Below are positions 21,741-38,127 of a stretch of DNA of 64,000 nt, piece by piece (the stretch's first letter is position 1; every line of letters begins with the position of its first letter). Below the pieces are notes generated by a model. It saw only the letters and a list, made by a program, of their open reading frames with translations, ran no database searches and was not told the DNA's origin. The stretch lies in contig BAAHQB010000344.1 in the NCBI GenBank assembly GCA_054601695.1, positions 62,001 through 126,000 on the forward strand. The letters run 5' to 3'. Source of the DNA: Amorphochlora amoebiformis. Its lineage: Eukaryota; Cercozoa; Chlorarachniophyceae. Both the position numbers and the translations under genes were made by a program.

Positions 21741-21790
21741 CATACATATATATATATATATAATATATATATATAACGTACATATATACA
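20361..21790. repeat. (TA)n block with echoed exon-like islands
   Basis: Minus-strand islands near 20525-20572 ([15 protein letters not shown]), 21000-21030 and 21088-21160 ([12 protein letters not shown]) are versions of one sequence. A second pair at 21330-21375 and 21443-21495 (TTACCACACGCGATGTT) is another duplication. No complete exon could be defined. Confidence 0.75.
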
Positions 21791-21794
21791 CATT

Positions 21795-22090
21795 TAGTGG
21801 GTTCCCATGTTCGGTGTACACTTCCTAATAGGCTCCCTTCTCCTCGCAAAACTTTGGTTAAAAACCCAAAAAAAATCCATCCTTCTCACTAAGAAATCCC
21901 TTAAAATCTCCTAAAATGTCAACTATTCTCACCTAAATCCTTTAAAATCCCCTAAAACACGAACCCTTCTTACTTAAAATACCTAAAAAACCAACTATTT
22001 TCGCTTTAAGACCCGTAATATACCCACCATTCTCACTCAAAGCCCCAAAAGTGAACCATTTTTCTGTTTGATTCCCCGAACCTAATCCTA
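21795..22090. repeat. Degenerate about 40-bp minisatellite
   Basis: Units of roughly 30-45 bp built on CCATTCTCACT-AAATCCCTTAAAA recur six or seven times with heavy divergence. Confidence 0.6.
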
Positions 22091-22110
22091 ATCTAACATA
22101 TTATACACAC

Positions 22111-22161
<51 letters not shown>

Positions 22162-23220
22162 TATCTAACCTTAACCTGAATAGTTCCGCAGGGGTCATTA
22201 TGACCTAATCTAACATATTATATACATATATATAATATATATATATACTTATGTATATATATATATATATATACTTATATCTAACCCTAACCCCCTTATA
22301 GTTCCGCTGGGGTTATTATGCAGGTACATTTGCTAACCCTAACCCTTACCCTAACCTAACCCTAACCCTAACCCTAATCCATAATCCTAACCCTAACCCT
22401 AACCCTAACCCTAACCTTATCACAAAGAAACTTGACCCTAACCTTAAAGCCCTAAGGAAGTTAACCCTAACCTATCCAAGCCACATGATCTAACCTTAAC
22501 CCTAACCCTAACCCTAACCCTAACCCTAACCCAACCCTAACCCTAATCTGACCCTATTCTTAACCCTAACCCTAACCCTAACCCTAACCTAACCCAAAGC
22601 TTAACCCTAACCCTAACCCTAACCTAACTCCTAATCCTAACCCAAGCCGTAACCCTAACCCTGACCTCAACACCATAACCTTAACCCTAACCCTAACCTA
22701 ACCCCAACCCTACCCTAACCGTAACCTAACCCTAACCTAACCGCAACCCTAGCCCTAACCCTAACCTAACCCTAACCTAACCCTAAGCTTAACCCCCCTA
22801 CTCTCAACCTAATCCTAAACCTAACCCTAAGCCATTGTCACATAACCCTAACCTTAACACGAATCCTAACTCCAACCCTAACCCTAACCCCAACCCTAAC
22901 CCTAACCTAACCCTAACATTGACCTTGAGCCTAACCCTAACCTAACCCTAACCCTAACCCTAACGTTAACCCAAACCTGAACCCTAACTTTAACTCTAAT
23001 CCTAACCCTAACCCTAACCCCAACCCTAACCCTAACCTAACCCTAACATTGACCTTGAGCCTAACCCTAGCCTAACCCTAACCCTAACCCTAACGTTAAC
23101 CCAAACCTTAACCCTAACCTTAACTCTAATCCTAACCCTAACCCTAACCCTAACCCTAACCCTAACCCTAACCCTAACCCTAACCCTAACCCTAACCCTA
23201 ACCCTAACCCTAGCTGGGAG
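22091..23220 (-). repeat. CCCTAA array with 130-bp higher-order repeat
   Basis: After a duplicated AGTTCCGCAGGGGTCATTAT island (22183 and 22298) come imperfect CCCTAA units. A block containing AACATTGACCTTGAGCC is repeated at a 130-bp period (22915 and 23045). Confidence 0.9.
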
Positions 23221-24715
<1,495 letters not shown>

Positions 24716-24930
24716 TATTTTCTCTCTTTTTCTATTTTTTCCGATATTTTCTCGGTATTTTCTTAGGATTTTTTTCGGAATTTCTCGGTATTTTCTCAGT
24801 ATTTTCTCTCCTCTCTGTTTTCAATTTTTTTTTTGGGAATGCTTCTCTCTTTTTTCTGTCTTTTCTCTGTATTTTCTCTATTTTCTCTGTACTTCCTCTC
24901 ATTTTCTCTATTGTATCTATTTTTCTCTCT
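24716..24930. repeat. Pyrimidine-rich TATTTTCTC repeat
   Basis: The plus strand is mainly T and C in irregular units TATTTTCTC(G/T)GT. The Lys/Glu ORFs opposite are artefacts. Confidence 0.85.
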
Positions 24931-24933
24931 TTG

Positions 24934-24971
<38 letters not shown>

Positions 24972-25026
24972 TATACACATATATATTTGTAGATATACAC
25001 CTATCTTTCTTACCTCCCGCTCCCCG

Positions 25027-25082
<56 letters not shown>

Positions 25083-25092
25083 ATTATATATA

Positions 25093-25145
<53 letters not shown>

Positions 25146-25223
25146 ATATAGTATATAAATATATATATATATACGTGAGTCTATGTGTATATATTTTTAC
25201 ATAATCTGTAATATAAGAGAAAA

Positions 25224-25279
<56 letters not shown>

Positions 25280-25291
25280 GCGTGTATGTAG

Positions 25292-25335
<44 letters not shown>

Positions 25336-25389
25336 TATATATATATGTGTTTATATACATATTTATGTTATACTTACCTATATACGTAC

Positions 25390-25430
<41 letters not shown>

Positions 25431-25461
25431 GTATGTATATATATATGTATGTATGTATATA

Positions 25462-25492
<31 letters not shown>

Positions 25493-25670
25493 TTAAATTC
25501 GTATTTGTACATTTACACATATACGAATAGATACTTAGATATTCTAAATGTATATGTCGATATATACATAAACATATATATACACATATATACACATATA
25601 TATATGTTATATATTTATAATATATACGTGCAACATAAATATTGGAAATATGCGTAGATGTTCAAAAAAA
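24931..25670. repeat. (TA)n block
   Basis: TA repeats with TG runs. A short island at 25005-25027 contains the donor-like GAGGTAAGA (minus) but no definable exon. Confidence 0.85.
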
Positions 25671-25696
25671 AAACAGAAAACAACCCCTTCCGGCAC

Positions 25697-25759
25697 TCAT
25701 CTTCGGCTCATTTTCTTTTCTCGCCAGGATTGGTCAATCTTTAGGACCCAGTAAGTAAC

Positions 25760-25813
<54 letters not shown>

Positions 25814-25992
25814 GTATGTATATATGTATATATATATTGCTCTCTTTTCTCGCCAGGATTGGTCAATCTTTAGGACCCAGTAAGTAACGTATATATATAT
25901 ATATATATATATGTATATGTATGTATATATGTATATATATTGCTCTCTTTCCTCGCCAGGATTGGTCAATCTTTAGGGCCGAGTAAGTAACG

Positions 25993-26026
<34 letters not shown>

Positions 26027-26032
26027 ATATAT

Positions 26033-26109
<77 letters not shown>

Positions 26110-26110
26110 C

Positions 26111-26151
<41 letters not shown>

Positions 26152-26192
26152 TGCTTTCTTTCCTCGCCAGGATTGGGTAATCCTTGGGGCCT

Positions 26193-26256
<64 letters not shown>

Positions 26257-26717
26257 GAGGGAGTGTAGATGAATATATGTGTATGGATATATACACAAGT
26301 ATATACACATATGTATAAATAGATAGTATATTTTTCCACACTTACATATGAGTTTTGTATATTTATAAATATTTAAAGTGTATGTATGCGTATATATATA
26401 TATATATATACATACATATATACATATACATGTATATATATATATATTAGTATAAATATACATATATCATGTACACAGTCATCGGTTTCTGGCTGATTTC
26501 CAGTCTAAGTGAACGGAATCCCGGGAATTTCAGCAGCACCGACACTCCCACAACTCCCGGCGAGAATCCCGGGATTCCGGAGACAAATCCCGGGAGTGGC
26601 GGGTCTGCAGATCTCCTGAAGATGGCAAAGGAATCTAAGATTTCGTTAGGGTAGGCTTTACAAATGTGTTTGTGTTTTGAGGAGTGATATATTTTTAAGT
26701 TGTGTTTATGTATGTAT

Positions 26718-26750
<33 letters not shown>

Positions 26751-26835
26751 AATATATATATATACATTATATATATATATATATATATACATATATGTGT
26801 ATGCAGGTATTTATATCTATATCAATGTATATAAT

Positions 26836-26879
<44 letters not shown>

Positions 26880-27151
26880 ATACCTTTAAATATATATATA
26901 TATATATAAAATATATTATATATATAATACATATATGTACACATGTATATATATATATATTTATATATATATATATATATAAGTATGTTTGTGTGTATAT
27001 ATATACGAAGAAATACGTTTAAAAATATATTTTCGTAAGTGTAAACATATATATATATATATTATACATATATATATATACATATATATATATATACTAT
27101 TTAGTCTTTGGGGTCCAGTGTTAGATTCCGATATTGTCAATGCTACCACGA
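25697..27151 (-). CDS. Unidentified minus-strand gene, three phase-compatible 3' exons
   Basis: Exons in sense: 27151-27098 ([17 protein letters not shown]), 26655-26477 ([49 protein letters not shown]) and 25738-25697 ([13 protein letters not shown], stop). Borders are GT-AG and phases match at both joins. The middle exon has four TCCCGGGATT motifs giving a Pro/Gly-rich stretch. The final exon start is echoed three times upstream. Family unknown; more exons probably lie towards 28.9 kb. Confidence 0.45.
25720..26196 (-). repeat. Four copies of a 3' splice-site/exon-start unit
   Basis: CTCGCCAGGATTGG(T/G) followed by (C/T)AATC(T/C)TTAGGACCCAGT occurs near 25720, 25850, 25953 and 26163, separated by (TA)n. 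The lowest copy belongs to the putative terminal exon. Confidence 0.85.
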
Positions 27152-29265
<2,114 letters not shown>

Positions 29266-29784
29266 GGTGACTCTACGCGGCGAGCACCTGAAGCAAATAA
29301 AAAATGTCGTTCTCTCTGTGGCGTGACTTAGCGTACCAGGAAAACAATAACTTGTAGCCCAAGTCCAGTAAGACCTAGCTAAGTCGCAGACTATCGTATG
29401 AATTGTATTGCATGACGGTAAATTTAATTTTAATCGCCGAACTTTAAACGTAAAATGTTATGATACGGCGACAACTGCTGTCATGGTCGAGACTACATAC
29501 AGTACGTATTGTCCAGCCAATGTATGTGTCTTGGTCAATTTTCAAGATTTCTATCTAGCCTACAGTCTAGTTACATAATGTTCATGTTACACCTAGTATA
29601 TCTAGAGTACTAGTATACACAAGTACAAAAGGCAATCATCGGACGCGGATAGAATGTCTCAGCCATGCAGCTGGTAAACACTTGTAATCATGTCTATTTA
29701 CACTTTTCACTGGGACGCCAATCAAAAAAGTAACCGCCTTCGGCTAGCATAAGACCAGACTCTGAGAGCCTCAACAATAAAAAG
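29266..29784. other. UROD 3' flank, no recognised gene
   Basis: About 520 bp of non-microsatellite DNA between the TA tract ending near 29265 and the UROD stop. It should contain the UROD 3' UTR. It is rich in four-base palindromes such as CTAG and GTAC, like the 38.9-40.5 kb intergenic region. No convincing coding frame was found on either strand. Confidence 0.6.
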
Positions 29785-30230
29785 TTATGCCGTGGCCATC
29801 TCACTACTAGTCTCAGCAGGTACAAGCTGATTGATCTCCTCAGAGTAGCGATGAACCTCTTCAGCAAAAGCCCCTACCAGATCCGGATCCATCGACTTGT
29901 CCACAGCATAGCCCAAGTTGGCGATGTATCTCTGGGTTCCGAACTTGTCGATCATCTTGCGGGTTTCGCCTTGGATGACGTTGGGCGGAAGGTAGAGGAC
30001 GGAGGGGTCAAGATTGCCCTGGAGAACCTTGTTTGGGGCTATTTGGCGGGCCTTGATTGGGTCTATGAACTCATCGAGAGAGATGACGTCGTAGTCACTG
30101 TCGGCTAGAGCGGCCAGGGCATGGCTGGAGGCACCTTTGGGGAAGAGGGAGACTGGTACCTGTGTGTGTGTGTGTAAGCATATATATATATATATACACA
30201 CATATACATATATATATGTATATACATATA

Positions 30231-30304
<74 letters not shown>

Positions 30305-30308
30305 TATA

Positions 30309-30363
<55 letters not shown>

Positions 30364-30646
30364 TATATAGCACACGTCATTTTTGCTCATATACTCATAT
30401 TTATATACCTAAAATCACTACCCTACCCCACCAGTCTTACCTCTGGAAGGCCCTGGTCCTTGAGTTCCTGCTTGACCCTCGTAGCTACTTGTTTTAGGTA
30501 GGGTGTGCTGAATTCCGCGTACATCTCTGGGGTGAGCTCTCCGGCCCACGAATCGAACACTTGCACCATCTGGGCACCAGACCTTACCTAACAGAAACAT
30601 TTTGGGTGTCCAACGATTGTTTGAGTTGGTGGGCGTGATGAGGTGA

Positions 30647-30682
<36 letters not shown>

Positions 30683-30690
30683 TATATATA

Positions 30691-30783
<93 letters not shown>

Positions 30784-31135
30784 CACCTGTATTGTGACAT
30801 AAAACAACACACATACACAAACAACATAACCACCTGCTCAACCAAATAATGCACGACCGCATCGGTAATAGTAGACATGAATTCGTGAGAGGCCTCAGGA
30901 AATTGATACATAAATCCCTTAGCCTTGACAGCTGCCGTAGACTTCGCACCCTCTCCCTGCACCATGTACCCCATCAGGGTCCAGGGAGCTCCACTGAAGC
31001 CGATGAGGGCCGCTTTGCCGTCGAGCTCTGTTCGTGATCTGGGTATATGTATGCTCAGTTCGTGATCTGGGTGTACGTATGCTCAGTATGTGATCTGGGT
31101 ATATGCATGTGTAGGTTGTTGATGATGTGACTATA

Positions 31136-31181
<46 letters not shown>

Positions 31182-31243
31182 ATATATAATATAGGTATGT
31201 ACAATATGAGGAAGAACCATTGTGTACATCTATCTGAATTGTA

Positions 31244-31308
<65 letters not shown>

Positions 31309-31483
31309 GAAGATTAGTTGTTGATGTGAAGTTTGAGGGTTGTTATATTGATTTGGTGTATTGTGTATGTATACATATATAATATGCATATACGTATCTT
31401 TATATGTACGATGTACGTTTTTGTATACCCTCACACGTACACAACATGCACACCACAAATATAAAAAACAGAACGTTATATTG

Positions 31484-31517
<34 letters not shown>

Positions 31518-31811
31518 ACACATATATAAAATATATATACATATATATATATTTATATATCTTCCTATATATATATTTTGTAAATAATCTAGATGTACGC
31601 TCACATATACACATAAATTATTTATGAATATTAATACACCTTCTAAGGGCCTCCATAACATAGCCAAGCTCGTTACGAATATCCGTAGGTGTAACCGACC
31701 GGATTCGAACAAGATCCTATGTATATACGTATAATATGTATATGTATATATTATATAATCCTATGTGTACATATAATATGTATGTATATAATAATAATTA
31801 TATATATATAT

Positions 31812-31855
<44 letters not shown>

Positions 31856-32025
31856 GTATTATACATATGAATACAAATGAATGTAACTATTACAAATGAA
31901 TGTAATTATTTGTAATACGGGTATTTATACATTTATACATATATATGTCTAAAATCGTATTATTTATACATACGCACACACACATTATGTATGTTATTAT
32001 GTATGTATACACACATATATATTAT

Positions 32026-32109
<84 letters not shown>

Positions 32110-32473
32110 ATATATATAAATATAACACACACATAATACACATTCACAAACCCCATATCTACCCCTCAATTCATTTCTTAACCTGTTCTCCACTTTGATT
32201 TTACTTTTAAATTAGAATTGACCTCTGGAGTGTTGATGGGCTCAGATACGACGGGCCCTTTGCCTTTAACCATGCCCCATTCGACCCCAAGGACAGGCAG
32301 CAAGACTAGGATGTCGGAGAAAATAATGGCGGCGTCCAAGCCAAACCTCTCAACGGGCTACGAAAGTAATGAATAAGTGAGTTCGATTTTGTCGGTGTGT
32401 TTATATATATGTATGTATAGCGTATGTATGCATATTCACACATGTATATATAAAAAAAATTATAGATGTATGA

Positions 32474-32544
<71 letters not shown>

Positions 32545-33416
32545 TATATGTATATATATTATATATGTGTATATATTTTTATATTTATTTTTATGTATTT
32601 TGGAATATTTATGTTATATACAATGCATAAATTTACACATATATTTATGTTGTATACCTTGAGTATATCTAGATGTAACGTACCAATATAAATATATAGC
32701 AATGTTTTTCCTCAGACGAGGACAATAATATTCAGATCTTGGTCAAGCTCATGCTCCGTTTGTGGTGATTCTCCCCCCCTTCCATTCTCTCTCCCTCGGT
32801 CATCCCTGAATACACGGGAATCCCTCTTCTAAATAAAAGTGAACCTGAATAGTAAGCCGAGTTGCGATTTCCGGAGTAGAGCAGCGATGCATAAAGGGGA
32901 AGCGGTCGCTGAAGTTTCTGAACTCAGGGAGGTAGCGTCCAGCCTGGGAAAATCGTACCAAAATATCAAGGCCCTATAATCGAGACGAATACACTCACCC
33001 CCTATCACAAATCACCTGTCGGTGCATCCAGACCGGCACCTTCTCCACATTTTCTCCTCTTGCAGCTCGGATCAGAAGGTCATTCTTCAGCGCTGGGAAA
33101 CTCTCCTCCGAATTTAAGGATGCCAAAACCTTCAACATCGATCCTCGTTGCAAAGATTCGTGTACCTCCCCCAATTTCTGAACTCTAGATTGGTCTGATG
33201 CACACAATAGTCGTCGTTAGAGCGGAGTACCCCACCACCTCGCATGTGTTTACCACGGTTAGAAGCCCGTTCTTTACGATTTAAGCTCATAAATTTTCTC
33301 CAGGCCATAGAATTGAAGGTTCTACGCACTCCCACAGTACTGGAAGTCACACGACTTCCATGGGCAGAAGGCAATGCGCCGCCAAAGAGCAGAAGCGCGA
33401 TAAGGGGAGACGCCAT
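29785..33416 (-). CDS. UROD: Uroporphyrinogen decarboxylase, plastid-type leader, 8 exons
   Basis: Decarboxylates uroporphyrinogen III to coproporphyrinogen III in heme and chlorophyll synthesis. Exons in sense order: 33416-33231, 33177-33016, 32943-32845, 32357-32223, 31716-31640, 31038-30834, 30587-30441, 30159-29785. All are bounded by GT-AG and join in phase to 461 aa. Family motifs are clear: [11 protein letters not shown] (substrate arginines) across exons 2-3, IIFSDIL with the catalytic Asp in exon 4, [16 protein letters not shown] with the conserved Tyr in exon 6, and LQGNLDP and RYIANLG in exon 8. The first 20 residues are a hydrophobic signal-like leader ([16 protein letters not shown]) followed by a Ser/Arg/Lys-rich stretch, so plastid import through the ER is inferred. 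I chose the ATG at 33416 because it starts this leader; an in-frame ATG at 33503 is possible. Odd: the usual His of NLGHG is Tyr (NLGYA). Introns range from 53 nt to TA-rich tracts of several hundred nt. Confidence 0.95.
31031..31117 (-). repeat. Triplicated 28-bp 3' splice-site segment before UROD exon 6
   Basis: Three near-identical 28-bp units (plus strand begins TTCGTGATCTGGGTATATG) lie side by side. In sense each contains ATACCCAG followed by ATCACGAAC. The one nearest the exon provides the acceptor for exon 6 (exon start 31038). The acceptor was fixed by phase: the previous exon ends on two codon bases and ATC supplies the third, giving [13 protein letters not shown]. The other two are decoy acceptors. 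Confidence 0.8.
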
Positions 33417-33613
33417 CGGAAATTCCAGGAGAATTGAATTTCTAATTGATAATTCTTCGCTTCGGTCAGGCGAGTGGATTCCGAGTGTCGCTTCGGAATC
33501 CAACCGTTTCTTCAGATGAACTTATCGGGTGGTCGGATAAAGTAATTTAGGTGAAATCACTTTAGTCAAACAAATAGAACGGTAACGCGAAGTCGGGATT
33601 CTCTCGCTGGACA
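33417..33613. promoter_or_regulatory. Divergent (bidirectional) promoter region between UROD and PKG
   Basis: Only 197 bp separate the chosen UROD start (minus) from the PKG start (plus). It is non-repetitive mixed-composition DNA with no TA tract. Both 5' UTRs and any shared control elements must fit here or overlap UROD exon 1. No specific factor site is recognised. If the upstream UROD ATG at 33503 is used, the gap shrinks to 110 bp. Confidence 0.6.
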
Positions 33614-33617
33614 ATGG
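33614..33617 (+). other. PKG exon 1: 4-nt coding microexon holding the start codon
   Basis: The coding part of exon 1 is only ATGG. The donor is GTTCGC at 33618 and the acceptor AATTAG ends at 33672, giving a 55-nt intron that matches its 53-64 nt neighbours. Joined to exon 2 it yields MGICAS. Reading straight through from this ATG instead hits a stop within about 32 codons and loses the lysine-rich frame. The chosen splice is inferred from phase, intron size and the acylation motif. Confidence 0.7.
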
Positions 33618-35467
33618 GTTCGCTTTTTGCATCTTCCCTTCTATCAGACGAGTTATACAGGTTTATAATTAGGTATCTGTGCCAGCGACGCTGGTCCGCT
33701 CGATGACCAAAACCCCACTGTGAAGCCTGAGAAAAAAAAGGAGAAGGCCAACACTGAGAAAAAAGAGGAGAAAGCCAAACCTGAGGGCGTCCTAGAGAAG
33801 GGAACGAACGGTCTGAGCTCTGAGGAGAGCGATTTTCTCATAAAGAGGTATTTCATACGCTCCAAAACCTCTTTTTCTTAGTTATTGAGCCTATCCTATT
33901 CACAGTCTGTCAAAGACGCCGCTTCTGGCAAAGTTGTCCAAGGACGACCTCAAAGTGCTAGCCGAGAATCTGGAGAAGAAGACTTATGAACGTAAAATAC
34001 AATCCCTTTAGCCCAATACATCTAATTCAGAGTGTATCCACAGAGAGAGTAGGGGGTTAGGTACCTGCACTGGTCACAATCCCTGGCGCTTGTAGTAGTC
34101 ATATTTTGTGGATATTTACAAATATTCCAGAAGAATGGGCGCATTCTGACTTATGGTTAATTTTGGTTTACACAGCGGGAATCTGTGTGTTCAAGGAGGG
34201 GGAACCTGGAGATGGCTTCTACGTGATCATGTCGGGTAGCTGTGATGTGAAAAAGGCTAACGAGGGCAAGGAGGATTCAATCCTTGCCAGGCTGGGTGAG
34301 GGAGATTACTTCGGGGAGACTGCTCTCATCAACGAAGCTCCACGTGGTGCTTCGATCCAGTGCGTTGACAAGATGGAAGTAGCGTTTTGGACCACTGCCA
34401 AGTTCAAGAAGCTCAAGGTCGACCCATAATCACACTGTGCTAACCCAACTGCTAACCACATTCGATTTGATAAAATCCAGAAAGAAAGGCTGAAGGGTAT
34501 CCGATTCGTCCAGCGTAAGGCTATCTCGGCTGAGATGATCTCCAATATCGCTGACGAGGTCGACGAGTCAAAGAGAGAGAAAACGGAGGGACAGCGCAAG
34601 CTCATCCTAGGCGTTGTCAAACAAAATGACCTCTTCAGAAATCTGTCCTCCGAGCACATGCGCAAGGTCATCGAGAAGATGCACAGCATGGAGATCAAGG
34701 CCGAAACCAAGGTCATCACACAGGGAGAGGCTGGATTGATGGTATACGTCGTGGAATCTGGAGAATTCGACATCTATGTCGAGAATAAGAAAAAGGGTAG
34801 CCCAGGCAAACTTGTTGGCACTCTCGGCAAGGGCAAGCTGTTTGGGGAGCTTGCTCTCCTCTTCAACGCTCCGCGGTACGTACGTAGAATAGACAATTAG
34901 AGTAAATTAAGATTGGAAGAGTACTGAATTTGATTTACTTTCCAGGGCTGCCACAGTTATCGCTAAAACTAATGCTCTCTGCTGGGTCATCGACCGTTTC
35001 ACCTTCCGTAACGTCCTGAAGGATGTCAGTGAGGCCGAGACCAAAACCAACACAGAGTTTTTGAAGCGGGTACAAGCCTAATTTGAACAGCTGGAAGAGT
35101 ACTTAATTTATGACTGGCAGGTCGAGATATTGAAAGCTCTGACTCAAATGGAGCGCAAGAAGATTGCTGAGGCGATGGAGGAGAAGCAATTTAATACTGG
35201 AGATGACGTCGTCAAACAGGGTGATGCTGGAGACTGTATGTACATTGTCAAGTCTGGTAATCTCCAAATCACGATCGACGGCCAAATGCAGAGCAAGACG
35301 TAATAACTTGACCTGACCTCGACCTCTCGATCTTCCACTCTTTTCTCTCTTCTATGTTTTGTCTCTCTGTGTTCTCGTCGGTTATGTGTCCATCTGTGTC
35401 GGTATACAGGTGTATGTCTATGTGTTGTTAGAGACGTACACATACACACATACACTATAAATATGCA

Positions 35468-35509
<42 letters not shown>

Positions 35510-35556
35510 AATACATATATATATATATATATATTATATACATAATATATATATAT

Positions 35557-35590
<34 letters not shown>

Positions 35591-35630
35591 CATATATATA
35601 TACATATATACATATTACATACATATATAC

Positions 35631-35663
<33 letters not shown>

Positions 35664-35795
35664 AGTGATATATGTGAAATATGTATGTATATACATGTAT
35701 ATAAAAACACACGTGTTTTTTTTTTTGTATATATGTATATATTAAATATGTATATTATATAATATATATATATATATGTATACATACAATATATA

Positions 35796-35826
<31 letters not shown>

Positions 35827-35841
35827 ATATATATATGTATA

Positions 35842-35918
<77 letters not shown>

Positions 35919-35959
35919 ATATATACACATAAATATATTTTTATGTATATATGTATGTA

Positions 35960-35992
<33 letters not shown>

Positions 35993-36064
35993 TATATCTA
36001 TTTTTGCCTACATCTATGTAAATTACTTACACATTTCACGTGAATATAGAAGTATATAATATAT

Positions 36065-36095
<31 letters not shown>

Positions 36096-36105
36096 ATATA
36101 TGTTG

Positions 36106-36155
<50 letters not shown>

Positions 36156-36225
36156 TATATCGCAACTGTGGCGATCGAGATTCTTTCGGGGAGAATGTCT
36201 TATAAATATAACCATTTTTACACAT

Positions 36226-36265
<40 letters not shown>

Positions 36266-37953
36266 TATGTAATATATGTATATACCAACATATGTCTATG
36301 TAATATATCGCAGATATTTATTTAATATCGCAGCTATGGCCCGGGAGAATTTTTCGGGGAGAAAGCGCTCATGGACGACAAAGCTAAGGGAGTGCGCGCG
36401 GCCACGATCACATGCAGTAGTGATTCTATCTTGCTCGCGTTGGATCGCAATGCTGTCTTCGGCCTCCTCGGGTCCTCAAATCTTGTATCCCTCAGCAAAA
36501 TTCTACACTCTATTTCCAAAAGTATACTGGCACTATGATCACCACAAGCCTTCCTTGCACCTCATGTATATACCTTCAATATTAGACCAATTCATGAGGA
36601 ACTCAAGGAGAGCAGCTCGCAATATACTCTACCAGCTCAAGAGAGCAAAGAAATCAAATTGCCCAAATCTACGTATACCCCGGTTAAATGGAAGCTCGCA
36701 GACTTTACTAGCGGCAGAGTCCTCGGCAAAGGATCCTTCGGTGTGGTCAAAATCGTTACCGCTCCGGATGGCGAGACCTACGCCCTCAAGGGTGTTTCTA
36801 AGAAGCAGGTAATCAGAATCATACTCATTCTAAAATGCAGGTGTTCACAACATCTGATAGATTTTTCCTTGGATAGGTGGTTCTTGACGGCCAGCAGCCT
36901 CATATAGTCTCCGAAAAGAAGGTTATGCAGCGTCTCAACCATCCACTCCTCGTAAAGCTCTTCGGAGCCTACAACGATGATCGCTGTGTGTACTTCCTGC
37001 TCGAACTGTGCCAGGGCGGAGAGCTATTCACAATCCTGCGATCGAAAACCCGCTTCAACTTGAAGACGTCCACCTTTTATGCTGCCTCTGTTGTGTCAAT
37101 GTTTGAGTACCTCCACGGAATGAACATAGTCTATCGTGACCTCAAGCCTGAGAATCTTCTCATCGACACCAAAGGTTACCTCAAGATGACGGACTTCGGT
37201 TTCGCAAAGGAGATCCATGGCAAGACCTACACACTCTGCGGAACCCCAGACTACCTGGCCCCGGAGGTATTAACAGGTAATGGGCACGGCAAGGGAGCGG
37301 ACTGGTGGTGCCTGGGGATCCTCATATACGAGATGCTTGCCTCCTTCCCCCCCTTTTACGACGACGATACGCAGAGAACCTACGCCAAGATTCTGTACAA
37401 AAGAGTAGCCTTCCCAAGCAACACTTTCAGTGCTGAAGGAAAAGATCTAGTGCGTAGGCTATTGGAGAAAAAACAACACCTGAGATTGGGTGTTGTGCGC
37501 GGTGGTGCGACCAATATCAAGTAAGTGAATGCATCGCTATTGACGAAAACCCATAATCTCTAATTAATTCTCCGATCTAAAGGAAACACGCGTTCTTTTC
37601 GGGCTTTGATTTTGCTGCTCTTGAATCCAAGAAGTTGCAACCGCCGATTATCCCGGCCATCAAGGATAAAAACGACGTTTCTGCTTTCGAAGACTACGGA
37701 AGTGGTATGTTCATCCGTTTATTTTGTGTTTGGTTTCTCTTTTGTCCTGAATTAAATCTCAGATATTTATCATTCCTTGTTGGCCTTGGACTTGTAGGGT
37801 TGGTTATCGATGAGGAAGGAGAGGAATTATTAGATCCATACATCACATAATGATACATACATATGTTATGTAAATAATGTATTTGATACGTAAACATACG
37901 AGTAACGAGAAACGATTGTTGTATTCATGCATCACATGTTTCTACATGTTAAT

Positions 37954-37995
<42 letters not shown>

Positions 37996-38063
37996 TATAT
38001 CTGTGCAAGTGTTAACTTATGAGTTTATATAAATATGTACACTCACACACACACGCACACACG

Positions 38064-38127
<64 letters not shown>

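Noticed and set aside
31034-31038. Acceptor GAACAG for UROD exon 6
   Set aside because: It leaves four phase bases; the acceptor ACCCAG nearby gives a clean join.
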